This document shows, piece by piece, positions 47,357 to 57,105 of a stretch of 64,000 nucleotides of DNA. The DNA lies in contig CAUTXO010000001.1 of assembly GCA_963542625.1 (NCBI GenBank), forward strand, positions 43,650-107,649, written 5' to 3'. The notes under the pieces are model-generated. The model saw only the letters and a list, made by a program, of their open reading frames with translations. It was not told where the DNA came from and ran no database searches. Position numbers and translations under genes: made by a program. The DNA is from CAUTXO01 sp963542625 (GTDB taxonomy: Bacteria; Campylobacterota; Campylobacteria; Campylobacterales; SZUA-545). Each line of letters starts with the position of its first letter. Positions within the stretch are counted from its first letter, which is position 1.

Positions 47357-50300
47357 ATGACGGTGCAAAGCGTAGAACCAAATGTAGCCGACGCCATAAA
47401 CGGCGAGCTAAGATCCTACAAATTAGACTACAAACTAGAGCAAGAAAGCCTTAACGCGGAAATAGACAACGCCTTAAGAGAGTATTTTTCTAAAAACGGC
47501 GGCGCGGGTGCAAACCGCCCAGACGCCAAGCTGCTACTAACAAACTCGCGCCTAGCTAGCTACCCCGTGCTGATTGAATACAAGGGGCATTCTAACAGGC
47601 TAGAAAAGCTAGACGCAAGCGGCCTGCCAGAAAACACCACGCCAAAAAATGAGCCGAACTTTAAAAACATCAATTCATACGCCGTCAATGGTGCAGTGCA
47701 TTACGCAAACGCGCTTTTGCACCACACAAACTACACGGACGTCATCGCAATTGGCGTCAGCGGCGAAAAGGACGCGCAAGGCAAATTAAAAACTCAAATT
47801 GGGGTTTATTACGTTGCTAAATCGAATTTAGGCGTCGGGCAAAAGGTGGGCGATTTTAGCGATCTTTCATTCTTGAGCCCCGCAAATTTTGATGAATTTA
47901 CCGCTAGGCTAGAGGCGCTAAACCTAAGCCCGCAAGAGCTAGAAGCGGCAAAGCAAAAGCGCGAAAAGGAGATAGACGCAAGCCTCGTGCGGCTAAACAA
48001 CGATATTTACAATAGCGAAAAAGGCTTAGGTGAAAATGACCGCGTCTATCTCGTCGCCGCCTCCATTATCGCTACTCTAGGTGTTGCGGGCAAGGTTTCC
48101 CCGCTTGAAAAACAAGAGCTAAAATCCATCGCGCAATACGGCAACAGCTCAGACGGCAAGATCTTGATGAATAAGGTCGAGGATTTTTTGAATGAGAAAA
48201 ACCTCCCCGCGGATAAAAAAGCTCTCATCATTCGCACACTTTCTAACACTATTTTAGCCGAGAATATCAATAAAATTTCAAACGGCGAAACGCAGCTAAA
48301 ACGCGTGTTTTCTAAGATCGTAGATGATCTTGGAATTTACTACAAAATCGGCCTTACGACAGATTTCACAGGTAAATTATTCAACGAAATGTATTCGTGG
48401 CTAGGCTTTAGCCAAGACAAATTAAACGACGTCGTGCTTACGCCCTCATACGTCGCCACGCTTTTGGTGCGCCTAGCGCGCGTGAATAAAGATAGCTACG
48501 TTTGGGATTTTGCCACAGGATCTGCGGGGCTTTTGGTTGCGGCGATGAATGAGATGATAAAAGACGCCAAAAAGCACGTAAGCTCTCCTAATGAATTCAG
48601 GCAAAAAGAGCTAAAAATCAAGGCCGAGCAGCTTTTGGGGCTTGAAATTTTGCCCTCTGTTTATATGCTTGCCGTGCTAAATATGATAATGATGGGCGAT
48701 GGGAGCTCAAACATTTTAAACAAAGACAGCCTAAGCGATTTTCGCGGCGAATACGGCTTTGGTAAATCAGGCGCGAAATTTCCCGCTAGCGCGTTTGTGC
48801 TAAATCCGCCCTACTCCGCGCAAGGAAACGGAATGATCTTTGTCAAAACCGCGCTTGAAATGATGGATCACGGCTACGCGGCGATTATCATTCAAAACTC
48901 AGCAGGCAGCGGCAAGGCGCGCGAGATAAACAAAGAGATCCTAAAGCATAACACGCTAATTGCTAGCATAAAAATGCCCGCGGACTTGTTCGTTGGCAAA
49001 TCAAGCGTGCAAACAAATATTTACGTTTTTGAAGTCGGCACACGCCACGAGATGGCACAACCCGTTAAATTCATTGACTTTTCAAACGATGGCTTTACGC
49101 GCTCAAACCGTAAAAAGGCAGCCAACAATCTAAAAAACACAGACCGCGCCGATGAGCGCTACGATGAGCTTGTAAATTTGGTGCGTTTTGGCGCAAGAGA
49201 GCTTAAAATTTTCACGCAAAACGAATATTACGAAGCCACGATTGACCCAAATAACGGCGCGGATTGGAACCAGTCGCGCCCTGTGGATACAATGCCTACT
49301 TTGAGCGATTTTAAAAAGAGCGTGGGCGATTATCTAAGCTGGGAAGTGGCGCAAATTATCTCAAAGGATGTAGCCCGGCAAGAGCTAAGATCTAAGCCAG
49401 CCGCCACAGACACCCTAGAAAAAGAATTTATAGCGATGGGCGGGGAGTTTAGGGAGTATAAACTTACCGATCTATTCAATTATAGCAGAGGAACAAGGCT
49501 CATTAAAAGCAATAGGCAAGATGGAAAATACCCGCTCGTAACAGCGGGAGAATTCAATCAAGGCGTAAAGGGTTTTATAAAACCAGATACACAAGAAATT
49601 TACAATAATGCAATCACGATTGATATGTTTTGTAATGCTTTCGTGCATTTAGATGATTTTTGCTGTGATGACAATATCTTAGTTTTGCAAAGCAAAAATC
49701 CAATAAACCATAAAGCCTTATTCTATATAGCAACCACAATACGTATGGATAAATATAAATTCGGATACGGAAAGCAATACAGAATGAATAGTTTAGAGGC
49801 TCACAAGATCCTTTTACCGACGCTAGGTGGCGAGATAGCTTTTACTTTTATGGAAAATTTTATTAAAGAGCTCGAGCGCGAACGCATAGAGGATCTAGAC
49901 GCCTACCTAAGGGCAAGCGGTTTAAGAAATTACGCGCTAAATCAAAACGAGCTTGACGCCCTAGCGACGTTTAATGAAATTAGTAAAAACGGGGGGGGGG
50001 GGGGGGGGGGAGCGGTGGGGGAATTTAAAATCGGCGATTTGTTTGACATTCACCCTACAAAAAATTACGGCTTAACAAATTTAAAGCTTTTTGAAACAAA
50101 GGGAAACGTTGCCGTCATCGTAAATTCAAGCGCAAATAATGGAGTTGGCGGATATGTGGATCTAGCCCCTACTGAAAAAGGAAACATTGTAACATTCAGC
50201 GACACGACCACGAGCGAAAGCATTTTTTATCAACCTAACGATTTTATAGGCTACTCTCACGTTCAAGGCGTGTATCCATACGACAAGCAATGGGCGCGAT

Positions 50301-50545
50301 TAAGCTTAATGTATTTTGTGGCAATTTTTAGAAAAGCTACATTTGGAAAGTTTAATTACGGCAACAAATTCAACAGAAAAATCGCAAGAGAGATCAAAAT
50401 CCTTTTACCGACGACCAAAAATGGCGAGATCGACTACGACTTTATGCGCGATTTTATAAAAGCTATAGAGAAGCTCGCAATAAAAGGCGTTGTGGAATTT
50501 GCGGATAAAAAAATCGCCATCACGCAAGATCTGATAAACCGCTAG
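47357..50545 (+). CDS. Single-chain restriction-methylation-specificity enzyme (type IIG/IIB-like)
   Basis: A 1062-residue fusion. An N-terminal PD-(D/E)XK nuclease is suggested by RPDAKLLL (Asp56) and VLIEYKG (Glu74, Lys76). A HsdM-like gamma methyltransferase follows with WDFATGSAGLL (motif I, near 383) and NPPYSAQG (motif IV, 483-486). Two HsdS-type target-recognition domains come last: TRD1 about 690-865 (FREYKLTDLFNYSRG, RMNSLEAHKILLP) and TRD2 about 890-1062 (GEFKIGDLFDIHPTKNYG, KFNRKIAREIKILLP), each followed by a helical spacer. A G20 tract joins them in frame. The layout is like BcgI/CjeI-class enzymes that recognise bipartite sites and methylate and cut without a separate HsdR. TRD1 is visibly more AT-rich. 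Confidence 0.9.
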   Translation: MTVQSVEPNVADAINGELRSYKLDYKLEQESLNAEIDNALREYFSKNGGAGANRPDAKLLLTNSRLASYPVLIEYKGHSNRLEKLDASGLPENTTPKNEPNFKNINSYAVNGAVHYANALLHHTNYTDVIAIGVSGEKDAQGKLKTQIGVYYVAKSNLGVGQKVGDFSDLSFLSPANFDEFTARLEALNLSPQELEAAKQKREKEIDASLVRLNNDIYNSEKGLGENDRVYLVAASIIATLGVAGKVSPLEKQELKSIAQYGNSSDGKILMNKVEDFLNEKNLPADKKALIIRTLSNTILAENINKISNGETQLKRVFSKIVDDLGIYYKIGLTTDFTGKLFNEMYSWLGFSQDKLNDVVLTPSYVATLLVRLARVNKDSYVWDFATGSAGLLVAAMNEMIKDAKKHVSSPNEFRQKELKIKAEQLLGLEILPSVYMLAVLNMIMMGDGSSNILNKDSLSDFRGEYGFGKSGAKFPASAFVLNPPYSAQGNGMIFVKTALEMMDHGYAAIIIQNSAGSGKAREINKEILKHNTLIASIKMPADLFVGKSSVQTNIYVFEVGTRHEMAQPVKFIDFSNDGFTRSNRKKAANNLKNTDRADERYDELVNLVRFGARELKIFTQNEYYEATIDPNNGADWNQSRPVDTMPTLSDFKKSVGDYLSWEVAQIISKDVARQELRSKPAATDTLEKEFIAMGGEFREYKLTDLFNYSRGTRLIKSNRQDGKYPLVTAGEFNQGVKGFIKPDTQEIYNNAITIDMFCNAFVHLDDFCCDDNILVLQSKNPINHKALFYIATTIRMDKYKFGYGKQYRMNSLEAHKILLPTLGGEIAFTFMENFIKELERERIEDLDAYLRASGLRNYALNQNELDALATFNEISKNGGGGGGGAVGEFKIGDLFDIHPTKNYGLTNLKLFETKGNVAVIVNSSANNGVGGYVDLAPTEKGNIVTFSDTTTSESIFYQPNDFIGYSHVQGVYPYDKQWARLSLMYFVAIFRKATFGKFNYGNKFNRKIAREIKILLPTTKNGEIDYDFMRDFIKAIEKLAIKGVVEFADKKIAITQDLINR
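49991..50010 (+). repeat. G20 tract between the two specificity domains
   Basis: Twenty consecutive G, the longest homopolymer in the window, encode the glycines at about residues 879-885 of the R-M-S enzyme. In frame as read. Slippage would produce a protein ending shortly after TRD1. Confidence 0.93.
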
Positions 50546-50554
50546 CCTTGCAAG

Positions 50555-50850
50555 ACTTAAGCGTGCGTTAGCGCTAGATCTAGCCTAGGATCTCAACTAG
50601 TAGCGGGCGTTAGATCTATGCGCAAAAACGGTCAAGATCTTAGGCAAAGATCTAACACTAGGCAACAGGCTAGATCTTGGCGGTTGCTCTAAGATCTAAA
50701 GCTTGCGCCGTGCGTTAGATCTAAGCTAGGGCGTCAAAGATTTGGATCTAACCCAGCGGGCAAGATCCAAGCGGCGGGTTAGATCTTGGCGCGGACGCAA
50801 GATCCTTTCAAGATCCTTGCTAAATCCCGCCAAGATCCAAGCTGCGCGTG
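50555..50850. repeat. AGATCT repeat array, R-M-S gene to cmeC
   Basis: The 307-base gap 50546-50852 between convergent gene ends is filled with AGATCT, TAGATCTTGGCG and AAGATCC units (at least ten). Short open frames here only translate the repeats. No gene. Confidence 0.85.
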
Positions 50851-50852
50851 CG

Positions 50853-52217
50853 CTACTTATACCCCCCGCCAAGGCTTTTATAAACATCAACCATACTCAA
50901 AACGCCATCAAGCCGCGCGCCAACGTCTAGCAACTGGACGTTTAGCCAACCGCGCTTGGCGTCTAAAAACTCAAGGTGGCTGATGTAGCCCGCGTCGTAT
51001 TTCTTAGACGCAAGCTCTAGGACGGTTTTTTGCGCGCCTAGCTGCTCCTTAATTTGCGCCTGCCGCTGGATAGATAGCTCATTTTTCGTCATCGCGTCCT
51101 TTACTTCGCCAAGCGCGGTGCGTATCGTTTTGCGGTAATTTAGTAGCGCAATTTCTTTCCGTGCAACCGCTGCATCTACATTAAAAGACGTTTTGCCAAA
51201 GTCAAAAAGCGGCATAGACGCGCCCGCGCCCGCGCTCCAGTTTTGCGAGTTTGACGAGCCTAGGCTAGAGAGCTCACTAGAGGCAAAGCCAAACGCGCCC
51301 GTGATTGAAATACGCGGAAAATACGCCGCCCGCGCCGCGCCGATTTTATAATTAGCCGCTTCTAGCTCGTGCTGCGCGCGCATTAGATCCGGGCGCTGCT
51401 CTAACAGCTCTGAGCTAAGCCCCGCTGGCAAGGTCATACTTGCTGGCAAATCCTTTAGGCTAAAGGTTTTGTTTAACACGCTGGCAAAGTCATCAGCGGT
51501 TAAAATCGCAAGCTGCGTTTGCGCCGCGTTTATCTTTTCTTGCAAGCTAAGCAAGGACGCCTTTATGCTCTGGCGCTCAACCTTTGTTTGGTAAAAAACA
51601 AGCGATGAGATCTCGCCGTATTTTAGTTGCTTGGCGCGGTATTCTAAGATCTCGTCAAAAGATTGCAAGTTCTCCTGCGCGATTTTTTCTTGCATTTTTA
51701 GCGCCACAAGCCCGTAATAGGTCTTGACAACGCCTGCAATCACAGCAAGCCGGACGGTTTTTGCCGACGCTTCTTGCGCTAGATATTCAGCCTTTGCGCT
51801 AGCCCTTAGGCTAGCCACCCTACCCCAAAGATCTAGCTCATAGCTTAGCATTCCGCCAAAAGAAAAGTTATTAAACAGCGCGCCGCGCCCCTTTGGCAAG
51901 GTCTCCCCGCTTGTGCTTTGCCTAGCGCCGGCGGCATTTATGCTAACTGACGGTAACATATCGCTCGTGCTAAGACTCAAAGCAGCGCTTGCAAATTCCA
52001 CGTTTTTCATCGCTAGGGCAAGATCTAGGTTGTTTTTTAGCGCGGCTTCTACAATGGCGTTTAGGTTTTCATCGCCAAAATCTTGCCACCAAAGGGGGCT
52101 CACCTTTAAGGCTTGAGCGCCTGTGCTCGTGATGTTTAGATCTTGCTTTTCTAGGCTTGGCGCCATATAGCACCCGCTCAAAAGCGCGGCAAAAATACCA
52201 ATTAAAAACTTACGCAT
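50853..52217 (-). CDS. cmeC: Outer-membrane efflux protein CmeC/OprM type
   Basis: About 454 residues of a TolC-family channel of the OprM/NodT lipoprotein branch. The signal MRKFLIGIFAALLSGC has its lipobox cysteine at residue 16, and two OEP repeats follow (ALKNNLDLALAMKNVEFA, LLEQRPDLMRAQHELEAANY). It forms the outer-membrane duct for the CmeB pump. The ATG at 52217 overlaps the cmeB stop by eight bases. The upstream open frame to 52283 is inside cmeB and is not used. Confidence 0.94.
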   Translation of the reverse strand: MRKFLIGIFAALLSGCYMAPSLEKQDLNITSTGAQALKVSPLWWQDFGDENLNAIVEAALKNNLDLALAMKNVEFASAALSLSTSDMLPSVSINAAGARQSTSGETLPKGRGALFNNFSFGGMLSYELDLWGRVASLRASAKAEYLAQEASAKTVRLAVIAGVVKTYYGLVALKMQEKIAQENLQSFDEILEYRAKQLKYGEISSLVFYQTKVERQSIKASLLSLQEKINAAQTQLAILTADDFASVLNKTFSLKDLPASMTLPAGLSSELLEQRPDLMRAQHELEAANYKIGAARAAYFPRISITGAFGFASSELSSLGSSNSQNWSAGAGASMPLFDFGKTSFNVDAAVARKEIALLNYRKTIRTALGEVKDAMTKNELSIQRQAQIKEQLGAQKTVLELASKKYDAGYISHLEFLDAKRGWLNVQLLDVGARLDGVLSMVDVYKSLGGGYK

Positions 52218-55200
52218 TGTTCGTCCTTTTGGATCTAAACCATTTGTTGAATTTCTCCAAATACACGTAAAAAAGCGGGACAAAGAATATGGCTATCGTC
52301 GAGGCGGCAATCATTCCGCCAAGCACGCCCGTGCCTATTGAATGCCGGCTAGCCGCGCCCGCACCAGAGCTTAGCACAAGCGGAATAACGCCAATTGTAA
52401 AGGCTAGAGACGTCATCACGATAGGGCGGAAACGCAGCTTTGCCGCTTCTATACTTGCTTTTACTATATCCATACCCTCGTCACGCTTTTGCATAGCAAA
52501 CTCAACTATCAAAATGGCGTTTTTAGCTGAGAGCGCAATCAGCATTACAAGCCCTATTTGAAAGTAAATGTCGTTTGTTAGCCCGCTAAGATACACCGCA
52601 AGCACCGCGCCAAAGATAGAAAACGGAATGGCTGTTAAAACCGCAAGCGGCATAAGCCAGCGCTCGTATTGCGCGCTAAGCACCAAAAACACAAACAGCA
52701 TTGCAAACAAAAAGGCGTTTAGGCTTGATGAGCCAATTTGATTTTCTTGGTAGGAAGATCCAGACCAACTAAGCGCGTAATTTTCATCTATAACGGAATT
52801 TACAATGCGCTCTATCTCTTTCATAGCGTCGCCGGAGCTATAACCACGTGCTGGTTCGCCCGTTATTTTTGCCGCTGGAAAAAGGTTAAATCTCTCAAGC
52901 GTATCGGCTCCGGTTGTGCGCTTGAATTCAAGAAGTGAGCTAAGCGCAACCATCTGCCCCTTATCCGAGCGGACAAAGATATTGTCAAGATCTTGTGGGC
53001 TTTTTCTAAAGTCGCCATCGGCTTGGATATTGACCTTAAACGTGCGCCCGTAAAGGTTAAAATCATTGACGTAATACGTGCCAATGGTGGCTTGGAGTGC
53101 GCTAAAAATAGACGCCAAATGCACGCCTAGCATTTTTGCTTTCTCGCGATTAACGCTTACGTCGTATTGCGGAATGTGCGGGTTTAGGTTTGTTCTAACA
53201 GACGTTAAGATCTTGCTCTCTCCCGATGCCTGAACGATTTTTTGCGCCATCGCATAAAGTGCTTCATAACCCTTGCCGCCCTTATCTTGCAAATACATTT
53301 CAAAGCCGCCTGTGATGCTAAGCCCGGCAATTGGCGGCGGATTTAGCGCAAAAACCATTGCTTCTTTATTAAAGAAAAACTGCCTTGTTAGCGACGCGGC
53401 AATTTCTTGCGATGAGCTGCCCGCTTTTGTGCGCTGGCTCCAGTCCTTTAGCTTAATAAACATAACGCCGGAGTCAGATTTAAGCGCGGAATTTACAAGA
53501 TCAAAGCCCGCTAGCCCCATAACGCTTTCTACGTGCGGGTTTTGCAAAATGGCGTCGCTAAAATTATCGCGCACTTTCACCGTGCGTTGCAAAGATGACG
53601 CCGGCGGCAAATACGTAAGCGCAAATATGCTGCCCTTGTCTTCAGACGGCACGAGCGATTTTGGAATGAGCCCAAATAGCCCGCCGCCTAAGAGCATAAT
53701 GATGAGCGTAATAAGCACAAAGATAAGCCCGCGCCGCAAAATGTGCTGAACGCCCTTGCTAAAAAGCCTTGTGGATAGGTCGAAAAACTCGTTAAATTTT
53801 TTGATAAACCAAAAGGGCTCTTCTTCTTTTTCTTTCAAAAACACGGCGCAAAGTGCGGGCGTGAGCGTGAGCGCAACAAAGCCAGAAATTGCAACGGAGA
53901 TAACAATCGTCAGCGCAAACTGCTTATACATTTGCCCCGTAAAGCCGCCCATAAAAGAAACGGGGATAAAAACCGCCGCAAGCACAAGCACGATTGAAAC
54001 AACAGCTGAGCCCACTTCATTCATAGCGCGCGTGGTGGCTTCTTTTACGCCGATTTTAAACTCTCTAATATTGCGCTCGACGTTTTCTATAACGATGATT
54101 GCGTCATCGACGACTATCCCAATGGCAAGCACCAAGCCAAAAAGCGTTAGCAAGTTGATGGAAAACCCAAGCGCGTAGATCCCAGCAAAGGCGCCGATGA
54201 TAGAAACCGGCACGGCTAAAACGGGAATAATCGTCGCGCGAAGGCTACCTAAGAAAAGATAAATCACAAGCACAACAAGCACGATTGCCTCTATAAACGT
54301 TTTGATTACTTCGTTTATGGAGATCTCGACAAAGCGCGTCGTGTCGTAAGGCACATCGTAAGAAACCCCGCTTGGGAATTTCTTTGAAAGCTCTTGCATT
54401 TTTGCTTCTATGCCCTGCGCGGTTTGCAAGGCGTTAGCGTCGGGCTGCATAAAGATCCCAATGGGGATAACCGCCTTTTTGTTTTTACGCGCGTCAAAGT
54501 CGTAATTTTGCGCGCCAAGCTCAACCTTTGCCACATCCCTTAGGCGCAAAAAAGAAGTATCAGCATTAACGCGCAAAACGATGTTTTCAAACTCTTGCAC
54601 CGTCGCAAGCCTTGATGGCGTTTTAACAGAATACGTAAAAGCCACGCTGCCTTTCATCGGCTCTTCGCCAAATTTTCCGGCGGCAAACTGGCTGTTTTGC
54701 TCTTTTATTGCGGCTATGACGTCATTTGGCGTTAGGTTGTATTTAGCAAGAAGATCTGGATAAAACCAAATTCTAAAAGAATAGTCTTTAGATCCAAAAA
54801 GCATAACATCGCCAACGCCGCTAACTCTTTTTAGCTCATCAACAACATTTATAAGCGCGTAATTTGACAAAAACACCGGGTCGCGCGTGTCATCGGGCGA
54901 GGAAAGCGCAACGATCTCTAAGAAGTTAGATCCGCGCTTGCGCACCGTAACGCCAAGCCGCTGCACTTCTTCTGGCAATTTCTTAGAAACGGCTTGAACG
55001 CGGTTATTTACGTCAATCGTCGCATCATCAACATCTGTGCCTATCTCAAAGAAAATACTCATACTAACCATACCGTTTGAAGAAGAGGACTTGATGTAGA
55101 GCATTTTTTGCGTGCCGTTAATGGCTTCTTCAAGCACAGGCGCCACCGTTTGCGCCACCGTTGCGGCGCTAGCTCCTGGGTATTGCGCCATAACCGTTAC

Positions 55201-55329
55201 CTGCGGTGGTGTTACCTGCGGATACTCCTCAACAGCTAGCTTATTCATAGAAAGCACGCCCGCTAGAATGATTATAAGCGATATGACCGTCGCAAAAATC
55301 GGGCGGTTAATAAAAAATTTTGAAAACAT
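52210..55329 (-). CDS. cmeB: RND multidrug efflux pump CmeB
   Basis: About 1039 residues of an HAE1-type RND transporter with 12 membrane helices and two large periplasmic loops. It begins MFSKFFINRPIFATVISLII and contains GIVVDDAIIVIENVERN, the proton-relay aspartates of helix 4, and AVFIPVSFMGGFTGQMYKQF. The C-terminal VMTSLAFTIGVIPLVLSSGAGA is also typical. It exports antibiotics, bile salts and dyes using the proton gradient. The ATG at 55329 shares one base with the cmeA stop (TGATG). Confidence 0.96.
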   Translation of the reverse strand: MFSKFFINRPIFATVISLIIILAGVLSMNKLAVEEYPQVTPPQVTVMAQYPGASAATVAQTVAPVLEEAINGTQKMLYIKSSSSNGMVSMSIFFEIGTDVDDATIDVNNRVQAVSKKLPEEVQRLGVTVRKRGSNFLEIVALSSPDDTRDPVFLSNYALINVVDELKRVSGVGDVMLFGSKDYSFRIWFYPDLLAKYNLTPNDVIAAIKEQNSQFAAGKFGEEPMKGSVAFTYSVKTPSRLATVQEFENIVLRVNADTSFLRLRDVAKVELGAQNYDFDARKNKKAVIPIGIFMQPDANALQTAQGIEAKMQELSKKFPSGVSYDVPYDTTRFVEISINEVIKTFIEAIVLVVLVIYLFLGSLRATIIPVLAVPVSIIGAFAGIYALGFSINLLTLFGLVLAIGIVVDDAIIVIENVERNIREFKIGVKEATTRAMNEVGSAVVSIVLVLAAVFIPVSFMGGFTGQMYKQFALTIVISVAISGFVALTLTPALCAVFLKEKEEEPFWFIKKFNEFFDLSTRLFSKGVQHILRRGLIFVLITLIIMLLGGGLFGLIPKSLVPSEDKGSIFALTYLPPASSLQRTVKVRDNFSDAILQNPHVESVMGLAGFDLVNSALKSDSGVMFIKLKDWSQRTKAGSSSQEIAASLTRQFFFNKEAMVFALNPPPIAGLSITGGFEMYLQDKGGKGYEALYAMAQKIVQASGESKILTSVRTNLNPHIPQYDVSVNREKAKMLGVHLASIFSALQATIGTYYVNDFNLYGRTFKVNIQADGDFRKSPQDLDNIFVRSDKGQMVALSSLLEFKRTTGADTLERFNLFPAAKITGEPARGYSSGDAMKEIERIVNSVIDENYALSWSGSSYQENQIGSSSLNAFLFAMLFVFLVLSAQYERWLMPLAVLTAIPFSIFGAVLAVYLSGLTNDIYFQIGLVMLIALSAKNAILIVEFAMQKRDEGMDIVKASIEAAKLRFRPIVMTSLAFTIGVIPLVLSSGAGAASRHSIGTGVLGGMIAASTIAIFFVPLFYVYLEKFNKWFRSKRTNNA

Positions 55330-56420
55330 CACTTGCCTTCAACAACAACAGGCGCGTTGGGGCGCAACTTTGTAAGGTTGTCTATGATTATTTCATCGCC
55401 AGCTTTTAGCCCAGCTTCTACGATGAACGCATCGCCAACGCTCCTTGAGATCTTAACTGGCGCAACGGTTGCCTTGCCGTCTCGCACCACATAAACAAAC
55501 GTCGTTGAGCCGTTTTGCAAGATTGCAATTTGCGGAATGGATACCACCTTTTGCGTTTTTGATGAAACTATCTTAACGCGCACAAACTGCCCCGGCAAAA
55601 GCTTGTGATCTTTGTTTTCAAACACCGCGCGGGCTTTGACGCTGCTTGTTGTTTTGTCAATCACGGCGTCTAAAAAATTCACCCGCCCCTTTTGCTCGTA
55701 ATTTTGCGCGTTTGAAAACACAATCTGCGCCTGGAGCTTACCATCTTGAATGTCTTTGATGTTAAAGGTGTTATCCATACGCTGGGAGTCAGGGATTGAA
55801 AACTCAGCGTAGATAGGATCTAGCTGCGTAATACGCATAAGCGCCGCGCCGCTACTTACAAAAGATCCTACGTCAAACTCGCTCATACCCGTAACCCCGC
55901 TAATTGGCGCGGTTATCATCGTGTAGTCAAGATCTAAGGCGGCGTTTTTAAGCCCCGCGCGCGCGCTTTGAACGTTTGCCTGCGCGATTTGCGCGTTTGC
56001 AAGCGCGGCGTCTGCGTCTTTTTGGCTAACCGCCCTTTCTTTAAAGAGCCCGCCTATGCGCCCGTATTCTGCTTGCGCTTGCGCTGCTTTTGCCTTTGCA
56101 AGCTGCAAATTCGCCCGCGCGGCATCTGTGGCTGCCTTGTATTTGGCTGGATCTATCACAAAAAGCACGCTGCCTGATTTCACAAAACCGCCCTCGTCGT
56201 AAGCCTTTTTAAGGAGCGTGCCCTGCACCTTAGAGCGCACATCAACTTGCTTCATACTCTTAATAATCGCGGCGTATTCGTAGGAAACGGGCAATTCTTT
56301 TAGCTCCACTTTAAACGTATTTACGCGGCTTGGCGGCATTTGCGCGCCACTTGGCTTTTGTGCGCTATCGCAAGAGCTAAAAACAATAGCCGCAAGCGCA
56401 AACATAAAGTATTTTTTCAT
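55329..56420 (-). CDS. cmeA: Membrane fusion protein CmeA
   Basis: About 363 residues of an RND periplasmic adaptor with a lipoprotein signal (MKKYFMFALAAIVFSSC, Cys17). It has the lipoyl-like VRSKVQGTLLKKAYDEGGFV, a coiled-coil hairpin (NLQLAKAKAAQAQAEYGRIG) and the matching DLDYTMITAPISGVTGMSEF. It bridges CmeB and CmeC. The ATG at 56420 follows GGAGA by six bases; a TTG 12 bases earlier is less likely. The CmeR-like operator lies 25 bases upstream of the start. Confidence 0.95.
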   Translation of the reverse strand: MKKYFMFALAAIVFSSCDSAQKPSGAQMPPSRVNTFKVELKELPVSYEYAAIIKSMKQVDVRSKVQGTLLKKAYDEGGFVKSGSVLFVIDPAKYKAATDAARANLQLAKAKAAQAQAEYGRIGGLFKERAVSQKDADAALANAQIAQANVQSARAGLKNAALDLDYTMITAPISGVTGMSEFDVGSFVSSGAALMRITQLDPIYAEFSIPDSQRMDNTFNIKDIQDGKLQAQIVFSNAQNYEQKGRVNFLDAVIDKTTSSVKARAVFENKDHKLLPGQFVRVKIVSSKTQKVVSIPQIAILQNGSTTFVYVVRDGKATVAPVKISRSVGDAFIVEAGLKAGDEIIIDNLTKLRPNAPVVVEGK

Positions 56421-56444
56421 ATTTTTCTCCAAATTCTTTCTTAA

Positions 56445-56466
56445 AAGTGTAATGCAAATTACACTT
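56445..56466. promoter_or_regulatory. CmeR-like operator (inverted repeat) before cmeABC
   Basis: AAGTGTAAT (56445-56453) and ATTACACTT (56458-56466) are perfect 9-bp arms around GCAA. The inner TGTAAT-N4-ATTACA is close in sequence and size to the 16-bp CmeR operator known upstream of cmeABC in Campylobacter jejuni. It sits between the cmeR end and the cmeA start, where repressor binding would silence the pump operon. Confidence 0.88.
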
Positions 56467-56478
56467 AAGGCGGCGATT

Positions 56479-57105
56479 TTACTTATTTTCGGTCAATAAA
56501 TCAATACCGCCTGTGAAAACCTTAACAGCCCTTTGTATCATTAGATCTTTTTGCGTTTTGCTAAGCTCAATTTTATGCCCTAGAACAATCGCGCGCACGT
56601 GGTAAGGCTCGGCAAGCAAGCTCATAAAGGCGTTGCTTAAAAATTCTAGGTGCTCGTCGTCATCTACGCAAACGCCGTGCTTGGTAAAGATCCGCGCCAA
56701 AACCTTATTAAACACGCGGTGCTTGATAAAAATATTTCCAAGTTCGGCGTTATTTTTGCTGCCTTCTGAAAGCAACAAACGTGAAAGCGCAACTGCTTCG
56801 TCCTTAAAAATCGTATCTAAAAATATGCAACCAAACTCTTTTAAAGCCGCTTCTAGCGTGGCTTGCTTGAAGATCTGAGATGAATTTATCTTGCTTAGAG
56901 TGTGCTCGAATTTTTGCTTTAAAATAACCTCAAAAAGCCCTTCTTTGCTGTCGAAATATTTGTAAAGCGTGGCTAGCGAACCGCCTGCTTTCTTGATGAT
57001 TTGCGACAGTTGCGCGCCTTCAAAACCCTTTTCCACAAACACTTCAAAGGCGGCGTCTAAAAATTTTTCGTATCGCAGGCTCGCACGCTTTGACGGCTCT
57101 TCCAT
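56479..57105 (-). CDS. cmeR: TetR-family repressor CmeR
   Basis: About 208 residues. The N-terminal HTH reads FLDAAFEVFVEKGFEGAQ, then IIKKAGGSLATLYKYFDSKE, the standard TetR recognition block. The C-terminal ligand domain is divergent. Position immediately upstream of cmeABC and next to the TGTAAT dyad supports the CmeR role; bile salts are the known inducers in C. jejuni. The ATG at 57105 has GGAG upstream; a TTG at 57117 is a weaker alternative. Confidence 0.9.
   Translation of the reverse strand: MEEPSKRASLRYEKFLDAAFEVFVEKGFEGAQLSQIIKKAGGSLATLYKYFDSKEGLFEVILKQKFEHTLSKINSSQIFKQATLEAALKEFGCIFLDTIFKDEAVALSRLLLSEGSKNNAELGNIFIKHRVFNKVLARIFTKHGVCVDDDEHLEFLSNAFMSLLAEPYHVRAIVLGHKIELSKTQKDLMIQRAVKVFTGGIDLLTENK

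Noticed and set aside
50742..50983. Two short plus-strand open frames near the cmeC end
   Set aside because: Both read through the repeat array or antisense to cmeC.
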